From NCBI RefSeq assembly GCF_024623785.1, contig NZ_JANKBZ010000057.1, forward strand, positions 1-38,828: a stretch of DNA of 38,828 bases. The letters are read 5' to 3'. Shown piece by piece: positions 31,363 through 38,828 of the stretch. Source of the DNA: Archangium lipolyticum (lineage in GTDB: Bacteria; Myxococcota; Myxococcia; Myxococcales; Myxococcaceae). A program made the position numbers and the translations under genes. Numbering within the stretch: position 1 is the first letter of the stretch; each line of letters starts with the position of its first letter. A model generated the notes under the pieces. The model was not told the origin of the DNA. It did not search any database and saw nothing but the letters and a program-made list of their open reading frames with translations.

Positions 31363-32373
31363 ATGATCATCGACATCCACTCACATCTCGCCCATCCAGA
31401 GCTCGCAAGGCACGCACCGGTTCCTCCAAGCCTCCTGGACGTGGATCGCCTCATCGAAGTCAAGGCGGAGGCGGGGATCGACCTCACGTTCATCGGTAGC
31501 CCGAGCGGTCCCGGGACCCTGGTTCCGGCCTCGAGGGGTGGCAACTTCACGCAGCCACTGGACAAGCTGCGCGCCTTCCACGACTGGCTCGGCGCGACCG
31601 TCGCGGCGCACCGGACCCGGCTGCGGGCCTATGTCTACTGCGATCCGTTCGCGGACGACGCGATGCTCGCGGCAACCGAGGAGTACCTGCGCCGCGAGGA
31701 GTTCGTCGGGATCATGACCAATCCCAGCGCGCATGGTGAGTACCTCGATTCGCCCAGGGCGGACGCATTCTTCGCCTTCGCCGCCGGGTTGGATGTCCCG
31801 GTGATGATCCACTCCGGGATGGATCCCGTCTGCTGCCAGGGGATCTCCGACTACGGCATGTTCGACATGGTCGGCCGCTACTGCGACGTCACCCTCGGTC
31901 TGTCGGCGCTCGTGCTCTCCGGCCGGCTGGAACAGCACCCGTCGCTGCGCGTCATCGGCACGGCGAGCGGTGGAGCCCTGAGCCTGATCGGCTCCCGGTT
32001 GGACATGGCCTGGCGTTCTCAGCTCTGGGCCGGGGCGGGCAAGAAACCAGAAGGCCTCCGCGACCAGCGGACCCGCACGCCCCCGAGCGTGCTCCTGCGG
32101 CGGCTGTATGCCGATACCACCGCCGACAACCCCGATCTCCACCTCGCCAATCTGAAGGCGTTCGGAGCGGAGCATCTCCTGTTCGGCAGCGACTGGCCGC
32201 CGGTTCCCGTGGTCCACGCCGGAAAGATCCGCGAGGTCGAAGCGCTGCCCCTGTGTGACGAGGAGCGGCGGGCCATCCTCGGAGGCAATGCCTTGCGCGT
32301 CTTCGGCCTCGAAGGCCCGGTTCAACGAAGCACCCGGATGATGGATTCCCAGCAACCTGGGGAGGTCATGTGA
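31363..32373 (+). CDS. Amidohydrolase-2 family enzyme (ACMSD-like), putative polyketide decarboxylase
   Basis: This 336-residue TIM barrel has metal ligands His6 and His8 (IIDIHSHLAH), His150 (VPVMIHSGMD) and Asp277 (LFGSDWPPVP), in the order known from ACMSD and gamma-resorcylate-type decarboxylases. The usual additional His of the VxAHGGG strand is replaced by Ala/Ser (VIGTASGGAL). Relatives decarboxylate aromatic acids or hydrolyse C-C/C-N bonds. Its place as the second gene of a type II PKS operon suggests removal of the terminal carboxyl from the aromatic polyketide or an unusual hydrolysis. Its stop overlaps the next gene's start. Confidence 0.78.
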   Translation: MIIDIHSHLAHPELARHAPVPPSLLDVDRLIEVKAEAGIDLTFIGSPSGPGTLVPASRGGNFTQPLDKLRAFHDWLGATVAAHRTRLRAYVYCDPFADDAMLAATEEYLRREEFVGIMTNPSAHGEYLDSPRADAFFAFAAGLDVPVMIHSGMDPVCCQGISDYGMFDMVGRYCDVTLGLSALVLSGRLEQHPSLRVIGTASGGALSLIGSRLDMAWRSQLWAGAGKKPEGLRDQRTRTPPSVLLRRLYADTTADNPDLHLANLKAFGAEHLLFGSDWPPVPVVHAGKIREVEALPLCDEERRAILGGNALRVFGLEGPVQRSTRMMDSQQPGEVM

Positions 32374-32699
32374 TGTTGCACAGGAAGTTGATCGTGGCTC
32401 GGATGGATCCCTCCAGCGCGAGGGATGTGGCGGACATCTTCGCTGAATCCGACGCGGGGGAGCTCCCCCGGATGCTCGGTGTCACGCGTCGGGGACTGTT
32501 CCATTTCAAGGGGCTCTACTTCCACCTGTTCGAGTCGGAGCAGGAGGTCGATCCGCACCTCGCGGGCGTGCGTGAGCATCCGCTCTTCCTCGACGTGAAT
32601 ACCAGACTGGCCCGCTACATCTCGCCGTACGACCCCGCCACCTGGCGCGGTCCGAACGATGCCATGGCTCACGAGTTCTACTCCTGGCGCGCGAAGTGA
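32373..32699 (+). CDS. TcmI-family type II polyketide cyclase
   Basis: This 108-residue cyclase has the family pattern: [50 protein letters not shown] and [20 protein letters not shown] near the end. TcmI-type enzymes fold as dimeric ferredoxin-like barrels and close the later rings of aromatic polyketides. GGAGGT lies 7 bases before the ATG (32373); the start overlaps the amidohydrolase stop (ATGTGATG), and a GTG at 32370 is equivalent. Its stop overlaps the cupin gene's GTG, so translation is probably coupled. Confidence 0.88.
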   Translation: MLHRKLIVARMDPSSARDVADIFAESDAGELPRMLGVTRRGLFHFKGLYFHLFESEQEVDPHLAGVREHPLFLDVNTRLARYISPYDPATWRGPNDAMAHEFYSWRAK

Positions 32700-33169
32700 G
32701 CCCTTCGAAAGCCGCGTCACAAGAAACTCCTCATTCCTCTGTCAATTCAATGAGCCAGACACAGATTACCAAGATCCTGACCAGCAATGCCCACCCGGAT
32801 CGTCGCCGTGGGGGCGAGGTGCGAGTCCTTCTCAGCCCGAAGACCGTGGGCTCCACTTCCGGATTCATGGGAGTGGCGAACCTCGAGCCCGGGGAGAGCA
32901 TCTCCGAGCACTACCACCCCTATTCGGAGGAGTTCCTCTACGTGACGCGAGGGTCGATCATCGCGCGCCTCGACGGGAACCCCATCTCCTTGAGCGCTGG
33001 CGAAGCCCTCCTGGTGCCGAAGAACACCCGTCACCGGCTGGAGAACCCCGGGACGGAGCCGGCTTCCCTCGTGTTCCAACTCGCCCCGCTGGCGCCCAGG
33101 CCGGAGTTGGGCCACGTCGACACCGAGCCCTACCCGGGCTCCGTGCAGGCCGCCGGAGGTGGGCGATGA
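32696..33169 (+). CDS. Cupin-domain protein of the polyketide cluster
   Basis: This is a 157-residue single cupin with motif 1 [17 protein letters not shown] (His, His, Glu metal ligands) and motif 2 [19 protein letters not shown]. Cupins of the TcmJ/RemF type accompany many type II PKS operons and act as ring-cyclisation helpers or oxygenases. The start is taken as GTG 32696, which overlaps the TcmI-like stop (GTGA); the ATG at 32750 is a plausible shorter start, but neither has a clear ribosome site. Its stop overlaps the KS-alpha start. Confidence 0.82.
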   Translation: MSPSKAASQETPHSSVNSMSQTQITKILTSNAHPDRRRGGEVRVLLSPKTVGSTSGFMGVANLEPGESISEHYHPYSEEFLYVTRGSIIARLDGNPISLSAGEALLVPKNTRHRLENPGTEPASLVFQLAPLAPRPELGHVDTEPYPGSVQAAGGGR

Positions 33170-34437
33170 ATCGCCGCAGGGTCGCCCTGACTGGAATTGG
33201 TGTGGTCGCGCCGGGAGGCATCGGGGTCAAGGCCTTCTGGGAGCGGCTCCTCTCCGCGCGCTCCGCCATCCGCCGCATCTCCCTGTTCGATCCCACGAAC
33301 TTCCGTTCCCGGATCGCCGCGGAGTGCGACTTCGATCCGGCACGTGAGGGCCTGTCCCCGCAGGAGGTGCGCCGGATGGATCGCTGCGTCCAGTTCGCGG
33401 CCGTCGCCGCGCGCGAGGCGTTGGCGGATAGCGGGCTGAAATCGACGCCCAGCGAACCCCACCGGACGGGTGTCAGCATCGGCAGCGCGGTGGGTTGCAC
33501 GACGGCGCTGGAGGACGAGTACGTCGTCGTCAGCGATGGAGGCCGCAAGTGGCAGGTGGATCCGGCCTACGCCACGCCGCACCTGTACCTCAGCCTGATT
33601 CCGAGCACGCTCGCCACGGAGGTGGCCTGGCTGGCCGGAGCCGAGGGCCCCGCGACCGTCATTTCCAACGGGTGCACCTCGGGACTGGACGCGGTGGGTC
33701 ATGCCTTCCAGCTCATCGAGGAGGGCTCGGCGGACGTGATGATCACCGGTGCGTCGGATGCACCCATCTCGCCCATCTCCGTCGCCTGCTTCGACGCCAT
33801 CAAGGCCACTTCGCCCAACAACGACGATCCGGAGCATGCCAGCCGCCCATTCGACCTGAACCGCGATGGCTTCGTGCTGGGTGAAGGGGCCGCGATCTTC
33901 GTGCTCGAGGAGCTCGAGCATGCGCGCCGGCGGGGCGCCCACATCTACTGCGAGGTCGTCGGCTTCGCCTGCCGGGCCAATGCCTACCACATGACCGGCC
34001 TGCGCCCCGACGGCGAGGAGATGGCCGAGGCCATCCGGGTGGCGATGCGGCAGGCGCGAATGGACCCGGAGCGCATCGGCTACATCAACGCGCACGGCTC
34101 CAGCACGCGGCAGAACGACAGACACGAGACGGCGGCCTTCAAGAAGAGCCTGGGCCACCATGCGTACAAGACGCCGGTCAGCTCCATCAAGTCGGTGATC
34201 GGCCACTCACTGGGCGCCATCGGCTCCCTGGAGATCGCGGCCTGCGCACTGACCATCCAGCGGGGAGTGATTCCTCCCACGGCCAACCTGCGCACGCCCG
34301 ATCCGGAATGCGATCTCGACTACGTACCCCAGGTTCCACGCGAGCAGCGGGTGGACGCGGTCCTCAGCGTCGGTAGCGGCTTCGGCGGCTTCCAGACGGC
34401 CATGTTGCTTGCTCGCTCGAAGGAGGTTTCGTCTTGA
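33166..34437 (+). CDS. Type II PKS ketosynthase alpha (KS-alpha)
   Basis: This 423-residue beta-ketoacyl synthase extends malonyl units on the ACP in complex with the chain-length factor. The triad is intact: Cys170 in [16 protein letters not shown], His310 in [15 protein letters not shown], and His347 in [14 protein letters not shown]. The [10 protein letters not shown] active-site motif is the type II PKS variant instead of the FabF one. GFVLGEGA and [10 protein letters not shown] are also present. ATG 33166 overlaps the cupin stop (ATGA); its own stop overlaps the TTG start of the CLF. This is the diagnostic gene of the cluster. Confidence 0.96.
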   Translation: MNRRRVALTGIGVVAPGGIGVKAFWERLLSARSAIRRISLFDPTNFRSRIAAECDFDPAREGLSPQEVRRMDRCVQFAAVAAREALADSGLKSTPSEPHRTGVSIGSAVGCTTALEDEYVVVSDGGRKWQVDPAYATPHLYLSLIPSTLATEVAWLAGAEGPATVISNGCTSGLDAVGHAFQLIEEGSADVMITGASDAPISPISVACFDAIKATSPNNDDPEHASRPFDLNRDGFVLGEGAAIFVLEELEHARRRGAHIYCEVVGFACRANAYHMTGLRPDGEEMAEAIRVAMRQARMDPERIGYINAHGSSTRQNDRHETAAFKKSLGHHAYKTPVSSIKSVIGHSLGAIGSLEIAACALTIQRGVIPPTANLRTPDPECDLDYVPQVPREQRVDAVLSVGSGFGGFQTAMLLARSKEVSS

Positions 34438-35666
34438 ATGCACTCGAAAGTGGCCGTGCCGTCATCACCGGCATCTCGGCCATTGCCCCCAACGGACTGG
34501 GCGTCCGCGCCTGGTGGGAGGCCACGCTGAGCGGTCGCAGTGGCCTCCAGCGTCCCACCCGGTTCGATCCTGGCGTCTATCCGATCCAGCTCGCGGGCGA
34601 GGTCCGCGATTTCAAACCCTCCCAGCTGGTGGATGGACGGCTCATCGTCCAGACCGATCTCTGGACGCAGTTCGGCTTGGCCGCCACCTCCATGGCCCTG
34701 GAGGACGCCCGGCTCGACCCCCGGAAGCTGCCGGCGTACGAGATGTCCGTCGTCAGCGCCAGCTCCTCGGGTGGCAATGAGTTCGGCCAGCGGGAGATCG
34801 AGCGGTTGTGGAGCAAGGGCCCACAATTCGTGAGCGTGTACCAGTCCATCGGCTGGTTCTACGCGGCGAGCACGGGACAGCTGTCGATCAAGCACGGGAT
34901 GAAGGGAACCTGCTCCTCGGTGGTGTCCGAGCAGGCCGGAGGGCTGGACGCGGTAGGCCATGCCCGCCGGGTGCTGCGCAATGGCTCGCGCATGGTCCTC
35001 ACGGGGGGCACGGAGGCACCCTTGAGTCCCTATGCGCTGACCTGCCAGCTCACCAATGGCCTGCTCAGCCGGCGGGGAGATCCCTCCCGGGCCTACGTCC
35101 CCTTCGACGCGGAGGCTTCCGGCTACGTGGCTGGTGAAGGGGGCGCCATGTTCATCCTGGAGGATGGGGCGGCCGCCCGGGCGCGCGGTGTCGAACGGGT
35201 CTACGGGGAGATCGCCGGATATGCCGCCACCTTCGATCCGCGGCCGGGCTCCGGCCGTGAGCCGGGGCTGTACCGCGCCGCCGAGCAGGCGCTCTCCGAC
35301 GCGGGTATCACCCCAGCCGACATCGACGTCGTGTTCGCGGATGCGGCCGGCGTTCCCGAGCTCGACCGCATCGAGGCCGACGCCCTCATCCGCATGTTCG
35401 GGCCTCGCGGTGTGCCGGTCACCGCGCCGAAGACGATGACTGGCCGCCTGTACGCCGGAGGAGCGGCCCTGGATGTCGTCGCGGCACTGCTCACAATCGC
35501 CGACTCGGTCATTCCACCCACCGTGGGAACCAGAGAGCTCGCACCGGGCTGTGACATCGACCTGGTTCGCGACGAGCCGAGGAAGAAGCTGGTGCGAAAC
35601 GCGCTGGTGCTCGCCCGAGGCTTCGGAGGCTTCAACTCGGCCGTCGTGGTGCGGCGCGCCGAGTGA
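34434..35666 (+). CDS. Type II PKS chain-length factor (KS-beta, CLF)
   Basis: This 410-residue ketosynthase-like partner heterodimerises with KS-alpha and sets chain length. The nucleophile Cys is replaced by Gln167 in [15 protein letters not shown], the classic CLF substitution that gives a decarboxylating, priming partner. Other family motifs are [25 protein letters not shown] and [14 protein letters not shown]. The start is TTG 34434, forced by frame and supported by AAGGAGG 7 bases upstream; it overlaps the KS-alpha stop as TTGA, so the two subunits are translated together. The product length cannot be read by eye. Confidence 0.95.
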   Translation: MNALESGRAVITGISAIAPNGLGVRAWWEATLSGRSGLQRPTRFDPGVYPIQLAGEVRDFKPSQLVDGRLIVQTDLWTQFGLAATSMALEDARLDPRKLPAYEMSVVSASSSGGNEFGQREIERLWSKGPQFVSVYQSIGWFYAASTGQLSIKHGMKGTCSSVVSEQAGGLDAVGHARRVLRNGSRMVLTGGTEAPLSPYALTCQLTNGLLSRRGDPSRAYVPFDAEASGYVAGEGGAMFILEDGAAARARGVERVYGEIAGYAATFDPRPGSGREPGLYRAAEQALSDAGITPADIDVVFADAAGVPELDRIEADALIRMFGPRGVPVTAPKTMTGRLYAGGAALDVVAALLTIADSVIPPTVGTRELAPGCDIDLVRDEPRKKLVRNALVLARGFGGFNSAVVVRRAE

Positions 35667-35684
35667 CCTCCTGGCAATGCATGA

Positions 35685-36482
<798 letters not shown>

Positions 36483-36483
36483 C

Positions 36484-37230
36484 ATGGAGAACGCAATGCA
36501 GCTCGATTTGAAGGGTAGGAGTGCACTGGTCACCGGCGGTTCCCGAGGCATCGGGCGCGCCATCACGCTCGCGCTCGCACGGCAGGGAGTCAACGTGGTG
36601 ACCTGCTACCGGCGGGAGAGCGAGGCGGTGGAGTCGCTGGCCCGGGAGGCCAGGGTGCTCGGGAACGTGGAGCTCGTCCAGGCGGACGTGAGCCGGGAGG
36701 AGGAGGTGGTCCGGCTGCTCGAGAAGTGCCGCGAGCGCCTCGGAAGGCTGGACATCGTGGTGAACAATGCCGGAGCGATCAGCCACGTCCCCCTGTCCGA
36801 TCTCACCCAGACGGAGTGGCATCGGATGCTGGACACCAACCTCACGTCCGTCTTCCTGGTCATCCGTGAAGCACTGCCCCTCCTGTCGGACGGGGCCTCG
36901 GTGATCAACGTCGGGTCGAGTGTCGCCACGCGCGGGATGGCGGCCGGTGCACATTACACGGCCTCGAAGGCGGGTCTCATCGGCCTGACCCGCTCGTTGT
37001 GCAAGGAGTTGGGGCCGCGAGGCATCCGCGTCAACACCCTGGCACCGGGCATCATCGAGACAGACATGGTGTCCAGGCTGACGCCCGAGCAGCGCAAGAA
37101 GTACGAGGCCATGTCCGCGGTGGGCCGGCTCGGCCAGGCGGACGACATCGCCGGTGCGGTGCTCTACCTGGCCAGCGATCTCTCCCGGTTCGTTTCTGGA
37201 GTCACTCTCGAAGTCAATGGAGGCATCTGA
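36484..37230 (+). CDS. SDR-family polyketide ketoreductase
   Basis: This is a 248-residue FabG-like NADPH ketoreductase with the cofactor motif TGGSRGIG (17-24), NNAG (94-97), catalytic Ser145/146, Tyr158 and Lys162 (YTASK), and Asn119. Type II PKS ketoreductases of this kind reduce one carbonyl of the nascent chain, commonly C-9, steering first-ring folding; position here is inference. Its stop overlaps the next ATG (TGATG), and CATGGAG-type purines precede its start. Confidence 0.92.
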   Translation: MENAMQLDLKGRSALVTGGSRGIGRAITLALARQGVNVVTCYRRESEAVESLAREARVLGNVELVQADVSREEEVVRLLEKCRERLGRLDIVVNNAGAISHVPLSDLTQTEWHRMLDTNLTSVFLVIREALPLLSDGASVINVGSSVATRGMAAGAHYTASKAGLIGLTRSLCKELGPRGIRVNTLAPGIIETDMVSRLTPEQRKKYEAMSAVGRLGQADDIAGAVLYLASDLSRFVSGVTLEVNGGI

Positions 37231-37550
37231 TGTACGACAAGATTTTCCGTGTGGAGCTCACGATGGATGTCCAGCCCGGTACCGAGCAGGAGTTCGAGCG
37301 GGTCTGGTTGGAAGTGGGCCAGACCGTGGCGGATCATCCCGACAATATCTCCCAGTGGCTGTCCGCCAGCCGCGAATCCCCGGGGAAGTATCTCATCATC
37401 AGCGACTGGCCCGACGAGGAGACCTTCCGCCGGTTCGAGCAGAGCTGGGAGCACGCCGCGCACCTCGAGAAGCTCCGGAAGGTACGCGCCAGGGGCACCA
37501 TGGAAACGATGACGGTCCTGCACCACATTCCAGGAGCGCGCGACCGATGA
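37230..37550 (+). CDS. ABM-family monooxygenase 1 (ActVA-Orf6-like)
   Basis: This 106-residue dimeric alpha-beta-barrel protein includes KIFRVELTMDVQPGTEQEFE, a central KYLIISDWPDEETFRRFE and METMTVLHHIPG. ABM proteins such as ActVA-Orf6 oxidise anthrones or other phenols to quinones without cofactor or metal. It starts on the SDR stop codon (TGATG), and its own stop overlaps the next ABM gene (ATGA), so it is embedded in the operon. Cyclase relatives share the fold, so an exact reaction is not certain. Confidence 0.83.
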   Translation: MYDKIFRVELTMDVQPGTEQEFERVWLEVGQTVADHPDNISQWLSASRESPGKYLIISDWPDEETFRRFEQSWEHAAHLEKLRKVRARGTMETMTVLHHIPGARDR

Positions 37551-37843
37551 CGGCACGGGCTCGGGTGATGCTCTTCGTCCAGGCTCCGGAGGGGAAGCGC
37601 TCCACCATCGAGGAGCTCTACAGGCAGGTCAGTGGTGTCCTGGATGGGACACCCGGGCTCCTCCGGAACGAGTTGTTGCACTCCTGCTCCAAGCCGACGG
37701 ATTTCGTCGTGTTGAGCGAGTGGGAGAGCCTGGAGTCCTTTCGTGCCTGGGAGCAGGGGCCCGTCCACCGCGGGAACATGCTGGAGTCCTTGCGCCAGTA
37801 CACGACAGGGGCCGCGTTCTACGAAGTGCTCGCGGCGTTCTGA
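37547..37843 (+). CDS. ABM-family monooxygenase 2
   Basis: This is a 98-residue second member of the same fold (ARVMLFVQAPEGKRSTIEEL, DFVVLSEWESLESFRAWEQG, TGAAFYEVLAAF). It is only distantly similar to its neighbour, so not a recent duplicate; the pair may form a heterodimer or act on two different positions. Start ATG 37547 overlaps the upstream stop. It is the last gene before a tandem hairpin. Confidence 0.8.
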   Translation: MTARARVMLFVQAPEGKRSTIEELYRQVSGVLDGTPGLLRNELLHSCSKPTDFVVLSEWESLESFRAWEQGPVHRGNMLESLRQYTTGAAFYEVLAAF

Positions 37844-37844
37844 A

Positions 37845-37868
37845 GCCTGCCCTGGAGGGAGGGCAGGC
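37845..37868 (+). terminator. First hairpin after the polyketide operon core
   Basis: GCCTGCCCT, loop GGAGGG, AGGGCAGGC: a perfect 9-base stem starting one base after the stop of ABM monooxygenase 2. Confidence 0.7.
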
Positions 37869-37871
37869 ATG

Positions 37872-37909
37872 ACCGGGACCGCATGGAGACCCAGCCTCGC
37901 GGTCCCGGT
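37872..37909 (+). terminator. Second tandem hairpin
   Basis: ACCGGGACCGC, loop 16, GCGGTCCCGGT: a perfect 11-base stem followed by TGTTG. With the first hairpin it likely ends or attenuates operon transcription before the final reductase gene. Confidence 0.7.
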
Positions 37910-37963
37910 TGTTGCCATGACAGTGAATGAACATATGTCCATCTGTGGAAGGAAGGCATCTGT

Positions 37964-38599
37964 ATGAATATCGCGCTCTTTGGCGCCACGGGCGCCACCG
38001 GACACCTCGTCCTGGAGCAGGCGCTGGCTCGAGGCCACACGGTCACGGCCCTGGTCCGGACTCCCTCCAAGCTGACCACGACTCATGAGCGGCTCAAGAT
38101 CGTTCAAGGTGACGTGACCGATCCCTCCGCCGTGGAGAAGACCGTCGCCGGGCAGGATGCGGTGATCTCCACCATCGGCTCCGGCTCGAATACGAAGCAC
38201 GTGACCCTCTACTCCACCAGCATCCGCAACATCATCGATGCGATGGAGAAGCAGAAGGTGGAGCGCCTGCTGTGTATCTCGGCGGGCGGTGCCTATCCAG
38301 GCAAGGATCCTGGCGCACCCTTCATCCTCAACTACATCGTCAAGCCGTTCTTCCTCAAGGACGTCTTCGCGGACATGGCGCGCATGGAGGAGGCGGTCAA
38401 ACAGAGCAAGCTGGCCGCCTGGACCATCGTCCGGCCGCCCAGGCTGGTGGACACCCCCGCGACTGGCAGGTACCGGCAGGAGCCGACCTACTGCATCAAG
38501 GGCGGGAACAAGATTTCCCGGGCGGACCTGGCGTCATTCATCGTCGGACAACTGGACGCCGGGGAGTACCTCCGCAAGGGCGTTGCCGTCGCCTACTAG
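37964..38599 (+). CDS. NAD(P)-binding reductase (atypical SDR, SDR_a5/NmrA-like)
   Basis: This 211-residue Rossmann-fold protein starts MNIALFGATGATGHLVLEQA. The glycine motif GATGATG is followed by AVISTIGSGSNTKHVTLYST and WTIVRPPRLVDTPATG. This group includes flavin or quinone reductases and NADH-dependent tailoring enzymes. ATG 37964 follows GGAAGGCATCTGT. It is separated from the operon by two hairpins, so it may have its own promoter; position suggests reduction of a quinone or enone intermediate (inference). The stop is directly before repeat DNA. Confidence 0.85.
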   Translation: MNIALFGATGATGHLVLEQALARGHTVTALVRTPSKLTTTHERLKIVQGDVTDPSAVEKTVAGQDAVISTIGSGSNTKHVTLYSTSIRNIIDAMEKQKVERLLCISAGGAYPGKDPGAPFILNYIVKPFFLKDVFADMARMEEAVKQSKLAAWTIVRPPRLVDTPATGRYRQEPTYCIKGGNKISRADLASFIVGQLDAGEYLRKGVAVAY

Positions 38600-38600
38600 T

Positions 38601-38630
38601 GGAGTGTCCACAACGTCTTTGGACATGGTC
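38601..38630 (+). repeat. Degenerate copy of the MITE end
   Basis: GGAGTGTCC begins both this stretch and the 31-base ends of the element at 7829-8097. With its ACT-rich flank it matches them at about 25 of 33 aligned bases. It starts two bases after the last stop codon of the polyketide region. Confidence 0.4.
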
Positions 38631-38647
38631 CGAGGGCCCGTGGATGT

Positions 38648-38683
38648 CCCCTCTCCCTCTGGGAGAGGGCTAGGGTGAGGGTC
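38648..38683. repeat. Left arm of a CCCTCTCCC-type dispersed repeat
   Basis: Contains the self-complementary CCCTCTCCCTCTGGGAGAG core (9-base stem, TCT loop) and then GGGCTAGGGTGAGGGTC. The same sequence, inverted and with a one-base length difference, recurs at 38784-38819. This resembles repeats seen many times in proteobacterial and myxobacterial genomes. Confidence 0.75.
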
Positions 38684-38783
38684 TTCCCCCTGGAGCGCAT
38701 GACCCCATGGGAGTTCACAGAGGACGGCGAAGGGGCGGTTGCGTGCCGTGATGCAAGCCGGGGCGAGGAACACGCGGGTGACG

Positions 38784-38819
38784 ACCCTCACCCCCCGCCC
38801 TCTCCCAGAGGGAGAGGGA
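38784..38819. repeat. Right arm of the same inverted repeat
   Basis: Inverted partner of 38648-38683. The two arms enclose about 100 bases without a gene, giving a ~172-base palindromic element that could itself act as a terminator and as a recombination site. Confidence 0.75.
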
Positions 38820-38828
38820 GCATGCGCA

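Overview
The window reads as chromosomal DNA of a myxobacterium, most likely suborder Cystobacterineae (the Archangium / Cystobacter / Myxococcus side). This is inferred from very high GC, a secreted DUF2381-type protein in tandem with a Ser/Thr kinase (5.1-7.8 kb), a thrombospondin-3 repeat protein with a myxococcal Cys-rich repeat, MopE-like and Kelch lipoproteins, an Imm52-like remnant and several lineage-typical kinases. No rRNA, tRNA or CRISPR array was seen.

Layout. 0-5 kb: a GNAT fragment, a DHA2-type MFS exporter, a broken Imm52-like gene, a membrane alpha/beta hydrolase and a MEDS-domain histidine kinase. 5-8.1 kb: the DUF2381 protein and a transmembrane Ser/Thr kinase, then a MITE-like element with 31-bp inverted ends. 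8.1-15.4 kb: a TSP3-repeat secreted protein, a Lys-rich helical protein of unknown role, an NlpC/P60 exported protein and an OmpR/EnvZ-type two-component pair. 15.4-21.9 kb: a LysR remnant, an unusual kinase-like/alpha-beta-hydrolase fusion, a TerB-like protein, an NmrA-like reductase ending in a 22-G run, a Kelch lipoprotein and a MopE-like lipoprotein. 21.9-26.7 kb: an esterase-TPR lipoprotein, the decapitated N-terminus of a Ser/Thr kinase, a bacterial peptidyl-arginine-deiminase (PAD) lipoprotein with the full catalytic set, and an uncharacterised protein.

26.8-38.6 kb is a compact type II (aromatic) polyketide cluster. Its core, on the + strand with many start/stop overlaps, is KS-alpha, chain-length factor, ACP, SRPBCC aromatase/cyclase and SDR ketoreductase. 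It is preceded by a small unknown protein, an amidohydrolase-2 enzyme, a TcmI-like cyclase and a cupin, and followed by two ABM-type monooxygenases and an NAD(P)-binding reductase. Just upstream are a class A flavin hydroxylase, a calycin-like small protein, a DUF1772 (anthrone-oxygenase family) membrane protein and an alpha/beta hydrolase whose nucleophile position is Ala. The inferred order of events is: KS/CLF/ACP build the poly-beta-ketone, the ketoreductase and cyclases fold it, and the oxygenases and reductase tailor an anthrone/quinone-type product. No phosphopantetheinyl transferase, malonyl transferase, pathway regulator or dedicated exporter is visible inside the cluster.

The strongest candidates for novelty are this Gram-negative type II PKS cluster with its Ser-less hydrolase and three potential anthrone oxygenases, the kinase-hydrolase fusion, and the secreted bacterial PAD.
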